Origin: an uncultured Oscillospiraceae bacterium
GTDB taxonomy: Bacteria; Bacillota; Clostridia; Oscillospirales; Oscillospiraceae
Reading direction: 5' to 3'
Assembly: GCA_900763995.1 (NCBI GenBank)
Contig: CAAFMK010000155.1
Location: 1 to 35,452 of the forward strand
Length of the DNA stretch: 35,452 nucleotides
Made by a program: the position numbers and the translations under genes. Of this stretch, positions 6,810 to 15,148 are shown piece by piece; the first letter of the stretch is position 1, and each line of letters opens with the position of its first letter. The notes under the pieces are model-generated. The model did not search any database. It was not told the DNA's origin and worked only from the letters and a program-made list of their open reading frames with translations.

Positions 6810-8573
6810 TTACTTGTGCAGACTGTCGTAATCCTTGATGGTGCGGGGCAGCAGCATCTGATGGAAGGGGCAGATGCTCTCAGGATTCTGGTAGCAGGAA
6901 TCGGTGAAGGCCACGATGTAGTTACGCATCATGGGCATATCCACGATCTCGTCTACCAGACCAGCCTGTGCACAGTACAGGGGCTTAGACTTCATGTCGT
7001 AGTCGTCGATCAGCGCATTCATCTTGTCGATGGTGGGCTGGAGATCCTTGCCAGCCTTCTGCTCCTTGGCCAGACGGCCGGTGTACATGGCGTTGGCAGC
7101 GGTCTTGCCGTTCATAACATTGATCTCAGTGGCGGCAGTGCCCAGAGAGAATGCGTTGTTGTCGTTGCCCTGAGGGCCACCCAGCACATAGTGTGCAGCG
7201 GCGGTACCACGGCGCAGAGTGATCTCCATCATGGGCAGACCGGAGGACTGGATGGAGTAGATCAGGGACTGGCCCAGACCCAGCAGCTCGGCGACCTCAG
7301 CGTCATCACCCACGTCGATACCAGTGGTGTCCTGAATCCAGATCATGGGCAGACGGTCACGGGCACAAAGGGTCACAAACTCATTCATCTTGATGAGGCC
7401 CTGGCGGTACAGCTTGCCGCCTGCACCCATGGACTGGCCGTACTTCTCCATCTTGTACTCAGGATAGTTGGGGAACACACCCTGCTGGTTGGCAACCACA
7501 CCCACCAGAAGGCCGTCCACCTTGGCGATACCGGTGATCATCTCGGGGCCATAGCCCTTCTTGTACTCCATGAACTGGCTGCCGTCAAACAGACGGGCAA
7601 TGACAGAGTACATATCATAGGGGCGGTTCTTGTTGTTGAGCACCAGATCATACAGCTCCACATCAGAGGCGGCGGGAGACTGGGGAGTGTCCACACGGAA
7701 GAACTCCAGATCATAGGTGGGCAGCATATCCACATACTTCTTGATGCCGGCGATGACACCCTCCTGCTCGGTGTACACCTCACGGAAGAAGCCGGTCTGG
7801 CCGTAGTGGACAGAGACAGATCCGGGAGGATCAGCACGCAGACCCTTGGTGGCCTCGATCTGAGCCAGAGCGGCCTCCATGTCCACATGGGGCTTGGGGT
7901 TCATGCCGCCCACGATGCCAGCGCCGCCCACGGCCATGTTGGCCTTCTCATGGGCGATCAGCACGGTGGGGCTGATGGAGTGGTAGCCGCCGCCAGCGGG
8001 GTTGGTGCCGTGGATACCAACAATGACGGGGATACCCATCTGGTTGAGCTCGGCGTTGCGGTAGAAGGGGGTACCACCGCCGCGGCGGTTGGGGTACACC
8101 TTCTCCTGCTTGTCAAGCTCAACGCCAGCGCACTCCAGCAGATAGATCAGGGGGATGCGCAGACGCTTGGCGGTGTCGCTGCCACGCACCAGGTTATCGG
8201 CCTGACCGGGCACCCAGGTACCGGCGTGCTTCTTGTTGTCAGAGGCGATGATGCAGCACCACTTGCCATTGACACGGCCCAGACCCTTGACGATGGAGGT
8301 GGAGCCGTTCTTGTTGTCCTCGGGATTGTACAGGGTGTTCAGGGGACACCAGGTACCGGGATCCACCAGCAGAGCAATGCGCTGCATAGCAGTCAGCTGG
8401 CCCTTGGCGTTCATATCCTCGTCAGCCTTACCAGCGGACAGGGCATCTACGATGTGGGCGTGAATATCGTCCTCAATAGCCCGCAGCTCAGCCACATTCT
8501 CAGCATTGGCACGGATGGGTTTGCCTACCACAGGCATATTCTGGAAATAACGAGGCATGGAATAGTTTCCCAA
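6810..8573 (-). CDS. gcdA: Glutaconyl-CoA decarboxylase carboxyltransferase (alpha) subunit
   Basis: This 587-residue protein has the same length as I recall for Acidaminococcus GcdA. It transfers the carboxyl group of (E)-glutaconyl-CoA to biotin on GcdC (or the GcdD fusion), releasing crotonyl-CoA. It has two crotonase-like carboxyltransferase domains. The first includes VYPNRRGGGTPF and GTNPAGGGYHSISPT around 165-205; the second includes WIQDTTGIDVGDDAE and HYVLGGPQGNDNNAF around 415-475. I place the start at the TTG at 8573: AGGAGG is eight bases upstream and the product begins MGNYSMPRYFQNMP, as in the known enzyme. An in-frame TTG at 8579 is too close to the ribosome binding site. The subunit is soluble and docks on the membrane complex through the biotin carrier. 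Confidence 0.96.
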   Translation of the reverse strand: MGNYSMPRYFQNMPVVGKPIRANAENVAELRAIEDDIHAHIVDALSAGKADEDMNAKGQLTAMQRIALLVDPGTWCPLNTLYNPEDNKNGSTSIVKGLGRVNGKWCCIIASDNKKHAGTWVPGQADNLVRGSDTAKRLRIPLIYLLECAGVELDKQEKVYPNRRGGGTPFYRNAELNQMGIPVIVGIHGTNPAGGGYHSISPTVLIAHEKANMAVGGAGIVGGMNPKPHVDMEAALAQIEATKGLRADPPGSVSVHYGQTGFFREVYTEQEGVIAGIKKYVDMLPTYDLEFFRVDTPQSPAASDVELYDLVLNNKNRPYDMYSVIARLFDGSQFMEYKKGYGPEMITGIAKVDGLLVGVVANQQGVFPNYPEYKMEKYGQSMGAGGKLYRQGLIKMNEFVTLCARDRLPMIWIQDTTGIDVGDDAEVAELLGLGQSLIYSIQSSGLPMMEITLRRGTAAAHYVLGGPQGNDNNAFSLGTAATEINVMNGKTAANAMYTGRLAKEQKAGKDLQPTIDKMNALIDDYDMKSKPLYCAQAGLVDEIVDMPMMRNYIVAFTDSCYQNPESICPFHQMLLPRTIKDYDSLHK

Positions 8574-8622
8574 TGTCAATTCCTCCTATATGTTATGTTT
8601 ATTGTATACTCGGGGGATGTAA

Positions 8623-9426
8623 TTACTCCTTGGGCACCTTGATGAAGGCCTGACCGGGATCGATATCCTCACGGATGATCCGGATGATCTCAGGAGAGGG
8701 GCCCTCAAAGAGCTGGGCACGGGACACATCCACCTCAAAGCCGGTGTTCTCCTGCACCATCTCAGGGGAAGAGAACGGATAATAGTAGGCCAGGTACATA
8801 CGCTTGGTCTGCTCATCAAACTTCATGATGCCCAGATCAGTCACTACCATCTGGGGGCCGCGGTTGCCGGGCAGGCCCACCTTCTCACGGCCGCCAGGGC
8901 CGTCCATCCAGCCGCAGGAGGTGATGTAGTCGATCTTCTCCATGAAGCGGCGCTTCTGGTGCTGCATCATGATGATGGTGTTACAGTAGGTGGCAATGCC
9001 GTTGGCACCGCCGGAACCAGTGAAACGGGTCTGGGGCTTGACATAGTCGCCCTTGCCGTAGATACAGGTGGAGTTCACATTTCCGTAGGGGTCGATCTGT
9101 GCGCCGCCGATGAAGGCGATCAGGCGGTCCTCGTTGTGCAGCCACTCATTGGCCTCAAAGCCAATGAAGCGGATGTTGGGCCACTGCACAGCGCAGTGGG
9201 CCATGAAACGGTTGTCACCCACGGAGCGGGGCACCTCAACAGGGGAGCAGTCCATCAGGCCGCTCTCTACGATGGGGTGGCAGGAGGGGCAAACCACCCG
9301 CTTGGCCAGAGAGGCACCGATCAGAGGAAGGCCGGTACCCACGATCACGATCTGGTTATCCTGAATGTTCTTTGCAATGGCATAAGCCTGCATTTCCTGT
9401 TTGGTATATTTAGTATAATCAGCCAT
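8623..9426 (-). CDS. gctB: Glutaconate CoA-transferase subunit B
   Basis: This 267-residue beta subunit belongs to family I CoA-transferases. With GctA it moves CoA from acetyl-CoA (or glutaconyl-CoA) to (R)-2-hydroxyglutarate. The catalytic glutamate is visible as E54 in IVESGLMDCSPVEVPRSVGD, the same residue number as in Acidaminococcus GctB. The motifs IGGAQIDPYGNVNST and RFTGSGGANGIATYCN are intact. It starts 20 bases after gctA and ends 49 bases before the gcdA start, so all three genes are likely on one message. Confidence 0.97.
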   Translation of the reverse strand: MADYTKYTKQEMQAYAIAKNIQDNQIVIVGTGLPLIGASLAKRVVCPSCHPIVESGLMDCSPVEVPRSVGDNRFMAHCAVQWPNIRFIGFEANEWLHNEDRLIAFIGGAQIDPYGNVNSTCIYGKGDYVKPQTRFTGSGGANGIATYCNTIIMMQHQKRRFMEKIDYITSCGWMDGPGGREKVGLPGNRGPQMVVTDLGIMKFDEQTKRMYLAYYYPFSSPEMVQENTGFEVDVSRAQLFEGPSPEIIRIIREDIDPGQAFIKVPKE

Positions 9427-9446
9427 TTCAATTTACCTCCCTGTTC

Positions 9447-10544
9447 TTAGTGTCTGGTGGAGTAGCCCAGATGGGGCTCATTCTTCAAGCGCATCAGACG
9501 AGAACCGCCGATCTTATCCAGCAGCTCATCATTATCCTTCACGCTGTAGACCCACTTATCCAGATAGTCCTTAAAGGTCTCAGGCACAGCCACACCAGCG
9601 GCGGCATCCTCAGCGGCCTTCTTGGCACGGGCGGCAGCATCGGCCAGCTTGGCATCCTCAGGGGACTTCTCAGCAGCCTTGGCGGCCTTGTCAGCGGCCT
9701 TGGCCAGCTGGGCCTTGGCGTCCTCAGCATCCTGATACTTGGAGGCCTTGTCGTACTCCTTCAGAGCGTGGGAGTCGTTGTCATAGTAGTTGTAGCACTG
9801 AGAGGGCCATGCACCATAGGGGCAGTGAACCACAGCACTGATGCACTCACCGAAGATACGGGTCAGAGTGGGGTCACGGCGGATGTACTCATCGCTGACC
9901 AGCTCCTCACAGGTGACAATGACCTTGCGGGCGGCCACAGCAATATCAACATCATGGAACTCGTCACCCTCGATGATGCAGGTGCCGTCGGGGCTGGCCT
10001 TCTGCACATGGATGATGGCAGTGTCCAGCTTGGGAGTGGGAACAGCCACAACCTTCTCGCCGGGCTTGAAGGGGTTGTCGATCTCCACGCACTTCAGGTC
10101 GTCAACCTTCTCCAGTGTCTTGCGCTGCTCCTCACTCATGCCCCAGTATTTCATCAGGCCAGAGCCCTGCATCAGGCGCACAGGCAGGAAGGGCAGGCCC
10201 AGGGAGGCGGCATGCAGCTGAAGCATCAGCACATCCTGAGAGTAGTCCTCGTAGGTCAGCTCACCCTTCTCGATGGCGGCACGGAAGCGGCGGGACACAT
10301 TGGTATAGCCGGAGTTTGCGGTGTAGCAGTTGATATATGCCTTTACACGGCCCTCTCCGATCATCATATCCCAGTCGCCGCCAGCAGGACCGGCCCAGAC
10401 GGTGAAGTCCTTCTGACCCTGGCGCAGGATCTCGCCCACAGCTGCATAAGGCTTACGGTTGGTGGTAAAACCGCCAAAGCAGATACAGTCTCCGCTCTCG
10501 ACAAATTTTGCCACGGCATCATGCAAGGAATAAACTTTGTTCAT
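9447..10544 (-). CDS. gctA: Glutaconate CoA-transferase subunit A, with helical insertion
   Basis: This is the alpha subunit of the CoA-transferase and the first gene of the operon. Residues 1-270 and 321-365 match GctA throughout, for example ICFGGFTTNRKPYAAVGEIL, WAGPAGGDWDMMIGEG and VVHCPYGAWPSQCYNYYD. The protein is 365 residues, about 45 longer than the 320 I recall for Acidaminococcus GctA. The extra length is an Ala/Lys/Glu-rich block at about 272-320 (AKAADKAAKAAEKSPEDAKL and similar), predicted to be a charged helix or coiled coil, inserted just before the conserved C-terminal KDYLDKWVYSVKDNDELL. The start ATG has GGGGG seven bases upstream. Expression is probably controlled from the divergent intergenic region shared with the AraC-type gene. 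Confidence 0.95.
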   Translation of the reverse strand: MNKVYSLHDAVAKFVESGDCICFGGFTTNRKPYAAVGEILRQGQKDFTVWAGPAGGDWDMMIGEGRVKAYINCYTANSGYTNVSRRFRAAIEKGELTYEDYSQDVLMLQLHAASLGLPFLPVRLMQGSGLMKYWGMSEEQRKTLEKVDDLKCVEIDNPFKPGEKVVAVPTPKLDTAIIHVQKASPDGTCIIEGDEFHDVDIAVAARKVIVTCEELVSDEYIRRDPTLTRIFGECISAVVHCPYGAWPSQCYNYYDNDSHALKEYDKASKYQDAEDAKAQLAKAADKAAKAAEKSPEDAKLADAAARAKKAAEDAAAGVAVPETFKDYLDKWVYSVKDNDELLDKIGGSRLMRLKNEPHLGYSTRH

Positions 10545-10579
10545 GATAAAACCCCCATTACAAAAGTTTTGGTTCTCTC

Positions 10580-10671
10580 TTTTGCTGAAATCACAAGATA
10601 CGGCCCTCGCGATCTTAACAGGAGTATTCTAACACAAGAATTCATTTTGGTCTATCTGTAACTTAGCAAAA
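10580..10671. promoter_or_regulatory. Candidate regulator-binding inverted sites
   Basis: A TTTTGCT element followed by a similar AT-rich tail ending ACA-GATA occurs on the plus strand at 10580-10600. It recurs on the minus strand at 10671-10653. The two copies point toward each other and flank the gctA -10. The second copy also abuts the araC -35. They are candidate half-sites for the divergent AraC-type protein. The similarity is short and imperfect. Confidence 0.35.
10626..10654 (-). promoter_or_regulatory. Probable gctA operon promoter
   Basis: On the minus strand TAGAAT (10631-10626) is a good -10. Seventeen bases upstream is TAGACC (10654-10649), a weak -35. The predicted start leaves an mRNA leader of about 75 bases. 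A poor -35 with a good -10 is usual for an activator-dependent promoter, which fits the adjacent AraC-family gene. Confidence 0.55.
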
Positions 10672-10674
10672 AGT

Positions 10675-10703
10675 TTGCATATCTTCACCTGACATGATAC
10701 AAT
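10675..10703 (+). promoter_or_regulatory. Promoter of the AraC-family gene
   Basis: TTGCAT (10675-10680) and TACAAT (10698-10703) are separated by 17 bases on the plus strand, about 36 bases upstream of the likely transcription-start-to-GTG interval. This is a good vegetative promoter. Confidence 0.7.
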
Positions 10704-10745
10704 GGGAGAAACAAATCAATTCCCATCGAAAAGAGAGGTTTTTCT

Positions 10746-11588
10746 GTGACAAATGTGGAATTTCATCTTCAGTTGAACCATAACGAGACATGGAACATGA
10801 GCCGCCTGCACTTTCATGACCACCATGAGCTTCTTCTCCCTTTGACAAGCCCTGGGAATATCTTTGTAAACGATCAGGTATACCCCCTTCAGCGGGGGAT
10901 CTTGTACCTGATTGGAGAGAATACCCTTCACCGCACCATGGCCGCAGGGTTTCATGCCCGCTATGTACTCCATATCAGCAGCCGGGCCCTGAGCCAGCTG
11001 TCCACTCCACAGACGGATCTGACCCAGCTGGGGCAGGTGTCCTTCCGCCGTGCGGAGCTGGAGGGGACTGAGATGACGGAGATCATAGAGCTGTTTCAGG
11101 CTCTGGAGCGCAATAAAAATGACGGGAGCTTCGGCAGCGACATCCGCCAAACGGTAGCTCTGCTCAACTTGCTTCTCCGCCTGGCCCCCACTCTGAACGC
11201 CGCCACCGCCGGCGAGGCCATCCGAAACAAGGATCTTCTTCGGGTCACCCCCATTTTGGAATATATTCGCAACAATTTGTCTGAACCTTTGTCTCTGGAT
11301 CAAATCGCCGGGTGTTTTTACATCAGTAAGCACTATTTGTGCCGCATTTTCAAGTCGGCTACCGGATTTTCTGTGATGGAGTACATCATCTACAGCCGGG
11401 TACTCCGGGCCAGACAGCTGCTTCAGGACGGTGTCAGTGTACAACAGGCTGGCGAGCTGTCCGGTTTTTCGGATAACTCCCACTTTATCCGCACATTCGG
11501 CCACCTCACTGGCATCACCCCTGGCAAATACGCAAAGGAGTATCAGTCCGGCGATCAGGTGCTCATGCGTGAAAACTGGAACAGCTGA
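10746..11588 (+). CDS. AraC-family transcriptional regulator, divergent to gctA
   Basis: This 280-residue protein begins at a GTG with GAGAGG seven bases upstream. Residues 1-100 form an AraC-type cupin sensor domain with the LHFHDHHELLLPLTSPGNIFV signature start (histidines near 22-27) and a second cupin strand set (YPLQRGILYLIGENTLHR). Residues about 175-275 are a double helix-turn-helix DNA-binding domain: LSLDQIAGCFYISKHYLCRIF, then SVQQAGELSGFSDNSHFIRTF and GITPGKYAKEY. It is the only gene in the neighbourhood transcribed rightward and shares a 201-base region with gctA, so it is the likely activator of the hydroxyglutarate operon. The inducer is unknown; glutamate, 2-hydroxyglutarate or another metabolite is conjecture. 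Confidence 0.92.
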   Translation: MTNVEFHLQLNHNETWNMSRLHFHDHHELLLPLTSPGNIFVNDQVYPLQRGILYLIGENTLHRTMAAGFHARYVLHISSRALSQLSTPQTDLTQLGQVSFRRAELEGTEMTEIIELFQALERNKNDGSFGSDIRQTVALLNLLLRLAPTLNAATAGEAIRNKDLLRVTPILEYIRNNLSEPLSLDQIAGCFYISKHYLCRIFKSATGFSVMEYIIYSRVLRARQLLQDGVSVQQAGELSGFSDNSHFIRTFGHLTGITPGKYAKEYQSGDQVLMRENWNS

Positions 11589-11666
11589 TCCTCCGTAATC
11601 CTTCCATTCAGGTCAATATTTGTCAATTCATTCCATCAACAGACTTCCCCCTCTTTCCAAAAATAA

Positions 11667-11697
11667 GCCGCCACAGTTTCCTGTGGCGGCACATTTT
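11667..11697. terminator. Bidirectional terminator between araC-type gene and yitT
   Basis: GCCGCCACAG (11667-11676) pairs perfectly with CTGTGGCGGC (11681-11690) around TTTC. ACATTTTT follows on the plus strand, and TTATTTTTGG follows on the minus strand. It serves two convergent genes. Confidence 0.9.
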
Positions 11698-11706
11698 TCA
11701 TATTCA

Positions 11707-12585
11707 TCAATCTCTCGGTCTGCGATAGAACTTTCCAACCACTTTCTCTGTCCGCAGCACATTGACAAAGGCCTTCTCATCCACCTGCCGCACCTGATGG
11801 GACAAGGAACGGATGATACTGTCCTCCAGTACGGAATAGATCATGGTGCAGGGCTCACCATTATACATCCCCACACCGTCCACAAGGGTGGCTGTGTGGT
11901 GGGTTCGTTCAATGATGTCACAGATTGCCTTCACATTTGCCTTTTGAACCACAATCAGCACAGTTGCCCTTCTGCCATCTGGATCTAGGGTGCGGACGAT
12001 CTGTGTGTTTGCATACTGGAAGATAATGGAATATAGGGCCTTATCCCATCCAAACATCATACCGGCGATCAAAAGCATAACCACATTTCCGCATAAAATG
12101 TAGTTCCATGCGTCAATATTTTTTCTCTCTGACAGGGCAATGGCAATAAAGTCTGTGCCGCCGGTGGTGGCACGCACCCACAGACACAAGCTGATGGCAA
12201 AACCATTTATCATACCGCCAAAGACACAGATGAGCAAAACATCCTCTGTGATAGAGATGGCTGGAAGCAGATCTGTGAACACGCTCACCAGTACAATGGA
12301 CAAGCAGGAGTAGAGGGTAAACCGTTTGCCCACCAGTTTAAAGCTGATGGCCGCTGGAATGGCATTGAACAACAGATTCACAACGCCAAATGGCAGTGCA
12401 ACGCCAAAATAGGTCTCAGTCACCCGCAAAACCAGTCGTGTCAGCCCTGTGAATCCGCCGGGAAAAAGATCCCCCGCCTGCACGAAGCTTTTCAGATTCA
12501 GGGCAACGATCAGGGACGAGAGTGTGATTGCCAGTACACGAATCACAGCCTTCTGTTTGGCGCTTTTGTCCTGAAAGGTATGCAT
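11707..12585 (-). CDS. YitT-family membrane protein (DUF161 + DUF2179)
   Basis: This 292-residue protein has about five membrane segments. The first follows KQKAVIRVLAITLSSLIVALN, and the family signature GGFTGLTRL appears after it. ATTGGTDFIAIALSERKN follows, and the C-terminal cytoplasmic DUF2179 domain reads TQIVRTLDPDGRRATVLIVV onward. The function of YitT proteins is not established. I chose the ATG at 12585, which has GGAG six bases upstream; the ATG at 12591 directly abuts that site. It begins 11 bases after pgsA and ends just before the bidirectional terminator, so it is the last gene of the prmC-recA-pgsA block. Confidence 0.9.
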   Translation of the reverse strand: MHTFQDKSAKQKAVIRVLAITLSSLIVALNLKSFVQAGDLFPGGFTGLTRLVLRVTETYFGVALPFGVVNLLFNAIPAAISFKLVGKRFTLYSCLSIVLVSVFTDLLPAISITEDVLLICVFGGMINGFAISLCLWVRATTGGTDFIAIALSERKNIDAWNYILCGNVVMLLIAGMMFGWDKALYSIIFQYANTQIVRTLDPDGRRATVLIVVQKANVKAICDIIERTHHTATLVDGVGMYNGEPCTMIYSVLEDSIIRSLSHQVRQVDEKAFVNVLRTEKVVGKFYRRPRD

Positions 12586-12596
12586 AGACATCTCCT

Positions 12597-13121
12597 TTAC
12601 TTCACCTGCATCAAAACATCCAGATTCTTCATAAAGTATTCCACCCCGGAGTAGATGGTTGTAAGCACGATGACTGCAATACAGATCTGGTTGACCACAT
12701 GGGGAATGGGCAGAAGCATCAGCACAATACACACCATGGAAGAGGCGGTCTTTACCTTACCAGACCAGCCAGCGGCGATGACTCGGCCCTTGTCCGCTGC
12801 CACCATCCGCAGGCCTGACACACCAAATTCCCGGATGATGACCACCAGCAGTGCCCAGGCTGGCAGCTGTCCCACCTCTACAAACCAGAGCATGGCGGCC
12901 GTCACCAGACATTTATCCGCAAGAGGGTCCATAAATTTTCCAAAGTCTGTGATCTGATTGTAGTGTCGGGCAATATAACCATCCAATGTGTCGGTGATGC
13001 TGGCAGCAGCAAAAATCGCCAGCGCCCAGTAGTTGGCCCCAGGGACATCCAGGTACAGCACCAGTAGGAAGGCCGGGATCATCAACACACGCAGGATAGT
13101 CAGTTTATTGGCTGTATTCAT
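12597..13121 (-). CDS. pgsA: CDP-diacylglycerol-glycerol-3-phosphate 3-phosphatidyltransferase
   Basis: This 174-residue membrane enzyme makes phosphatidylglycerol-phosphate from CDP-diacylglycerol and glycerol-3-phosphate, the committed step to phosphatidylglycerol. The CDP-alcohol phosphatidyltransferase signature is complete: DTLDGYIAR, then FGKFMDPLADK with the final two aspartates. Hydrophobic segments before and after fit six membrane helices. GAGGT lies eight bases before the ATG. It follows rimO by 25 bases; a rimO-pgsA arrangement is common in Firmicutes. Confidence 0.95.
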   Translation of the reverse strand: MNTANKLTILRVLMIPAFLLVLYLDVPGANYWALAIFAAASITDTLDGYIARHYNQITDFGKFMDPLADKCLVTAAMLWFVEVGQLPAWALLVVIIREFGVSGLRMVAADKGRVIAAGWSGKVKTASSMVCIVLMLLPIPHVVNQICIAVIVLTTIYSGVEYFMKNLDVLMQVK

Positions 13122-13146
13122 CGCAATCTACCTCAAACGATCTTTT

Positions 13147-14472
13147 TTATTCCTCTATTTCCCCCGTCAGCTCGCCATCACAGGCCCCTGTGATACGCAC
13201 CTGTACAAATGTCCCCGCAGGCACCAGACCGGCGGCTGTAAAGAGGACACGACCATCAATATCCACAGAGTCAGCGTAGGTTCTGCCCACATAGCAGCCC
13301 TCATTGGAGTCAAAGCCCTCACACAGCACCTCCACCACGGTGCCCATACGCTGCTGGTTGAACTCATCCATGATCCGTGACTGCAGATCCACTACCAGCT
13401 CCACCCGGCGGGCCGCAGTCTCGCCATCCACCTGGTGCTCCATCTCAGCGGCTAGGGTGCCCTCCTCAGGGGAGAACTGGAACACGCCCACACGGGGCAG
13501 CTTCTGCTCCCGGAGGAATTGGCAAAGCTCCTCAAACTCCTCCTCCCCCTCTCCAGGCAGGCCACAGATCAGGGAGGTGCGGATGACCACATCGGGCATG
13601 GCCCTGCGCAGCTTAGCGATCAGCGCAATCAGCTCTGCCTTTGTGGTGTGGCGGCGCATGGATTTTAGGATCTTGTCATTGCAGTGCTGGAGGGGAATGT
13701 CCAGGTAGTGCAGAATCTTAGGCTGGTTGGCCAGCACCTCGATCAGCTCATCTGTAATGACCTCAGGGTAGAGGTAGTGCAGACGGATCCAGTGGAAGGG
13801 CAGGCGGCAAAGCTCCCTGAGTAGCTGGGCCAAAGAGGTCTTTTCCTCCAGATCCATACCATAACGGGTGATGTCCTGGGCAATGACGATCAGCTCTTTC
13901 ACCCCGGAGTCTGCCAGCTGCTTGGCCTCCTCCAGCACGGCTGCCATCTCCCGGCTTCGGAATTTGCCACGGAGCTTGGGGATGATGCAGAAAGCACACC
14001 CGTTGCTGCACCCCTCTGCAATTTTCAAATATGCAGTATAGGATGGTGTACTCACCATACGCTCCCCATCCTCATAGGTACGGTGGACATTGCCAAAATA
14101 TTCTGACTTCTCCCCTGCCATCAGGCCCTCTACAGCAGATACCACATCGGTGTAGCTGCCTGTACCAAGCATACCATCCACCTCTGGCAGATCCTGGCGA
14201 ATATCCTCAGCATACCGCTGGCTCAAACAGCCAGCTACCAGCAGTTTTTTCAGCTTGCCCTCTTTTTTCAGCTCGCCCAGCTCCAAAATATGGTCAATGG
14301 CCTCACTTTTTGCTGATTCAATAAACCCACAGGTATTCAGCACTGCCACATCGGCCCCTTCAGGGTCTCCTGTCACCAGATGGCCAGCCTTACGGCACAG
14401 GGCCATCATCTGCTCTGTATTGACCAGGTTTTTGGCACAGCCAAGGGATACAAACGCTACTTTATATGACAT
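13147..14472 (-). CDS. rimO: Ribosomal protein S12 methylthiotransferase RimO
   Basis: This is a 441-residue radical-SAM methylthiotransferase that modifies an aspartate of ribosomal protein S12. The N-terminal MTTase domain supplies three cluster cysteines: C12 (LGCAKN), C48 (LNTCGF) and C82 (VAGCLSQRY). The radical-SAM motif is C155, C159 and C162 in EGCSNGCAFCIIPKLRGKFRS. A C-terminal TRAM domain covers about 375-441. The start of the protein (MSYKVAFVSLGCAKNLVNTE) is typical of RimO rather than MiaB. GGAG lies eight bases before the ATG. Confidence 0.96.
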   Translation of the reverse strand: MSYKVAFVSLGCAKNLVNTEQMMALCRKAGHLVTGDPEGADVAVLNTCGFIESAKSEAIDHILELGELKKEGKLKKLLVAGCLSQRYAEDIRQDLPEVDGMLGTGSYTDVVSAVEGLMAGEKSEYFGNVHRTYEDGERMVSTPSYTAYLKIAEGCSNGCAFCIIPKLRGKFRSREMAAVLEEAKQLADSGVKELIVIAQDITRYGMDLEEKTSLAQLLRELCRLPFHWIRLHYLYPEVITDELIEVLANQPKILHYLDIPLQHCNDKILKSMRRHTTKAELIALIAKLRRAMPDVVIRTSLICGLPGEGEEEFEELCQFLREQKLPRVGVFQFSPEEGTLAAEMEHQVDGETAARRVELVVDLQSRIMDEFNQQRMGTVVEVLCEGFDSNEGCYVGRTYADSVDIDGRVLFTAAGLVPAGTFVQVRITGACDGELTGEIEE

Positions 14473-14521
14473 AATTTCGCTCCATCAGATTTTGGATTTT
14501 ATTTGTTTTCCAGCCGCTGCC

Positions 14522-15142
14522 CTACCACTGCTCCAGCTCTGCACCGTAGCGGCGCAGCCCCTCATGAATGTCATCCCAGCGGTAGCCCCGCCGGGCCAGG
14601 GCGTTGGACACCTTTGTCAGCTCCTGCCGATCAGGGGTTTTTCCAGCAAGTTTCTTTGCCAGAAATCTCTCGATGAACTCCAGCGGATCCTGGGTCTGCT
14701 CCATGGCATTCTCCCACAGCGCCCGGGGGACACCACGCCGATAGAGCTCGTCCTGGATCTTTCCTTTTCCATACCCCTTAGTGGAGTAGTAGCGGACGAT
14801 TCGCTGGGCATAGTCCCTTTCATTAAGAAGGCCAAGCTCCTCCATCCGCCCACAGATGTCCTGGCTCTCCTGTGCAGATGCCCCCCAGTCGCTCAGCTTG
14901 CGCTCCAGCTCCTTGCGGGACTGGGGCTTTCTGCTCAATAGATTCAGGGCCTTTTCCTTTAGTCCGCTGCACTTGGCCGAGTGCTGGAGGTCACTGATCT
15001 CCTGGCCAGTCAGCTCTTTTCCTGTGTAGAGGGAAAAGCTGACCACTTCCCCCTCCCCAATACGCAGGATGGAACCGTCCTCCAAAACAGCCAGCCAGCG
15101 GCCCTCTACACGCTGTGAGGGCTTTAATTCCCGGATCACCAT
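14522..15142 (-). CDS. recX: Regulatory protein RecX
   Basis: This is a 206-residue RecX-family protein that modulates RecA filaments. Residues about 60-206 carry the three-helix RecX repeats: ALNLLSRKPQSRKELERKL, the YYSTKGYGKGKIQDELYRRG block, and LARRGYRWDDIHEGLRRYG at the C-terminus. The N-terminal 55 residues form the short beta region usual in clostridial RecX. GAGGAG lies nine bases before the ATG, and the gap to the recA stop is six bases, so it is cotranscribed and probably translationally coupled with recA. Confidence 0.93.
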   Translation of the reverse strand: MVIRELKPSQRVEGRWLAVLEDGSILRIGEGEVVSFSLYTGKELTGQEISDLQHSAKCSGLKEKALNLLSRKPQSRKELERKLSDWGASAQESQDICGRMEELGLLNERDYAQRIVRYYSTKGYGKGKIQDELYRRGVPRALWENAMEQTQDPLEFIERFLAKKLAGKTPDRQELTKVSNALARRGYRWDDIHEGLRRYGAELEQW

Positions 15143-15148
15143 AGGGAA

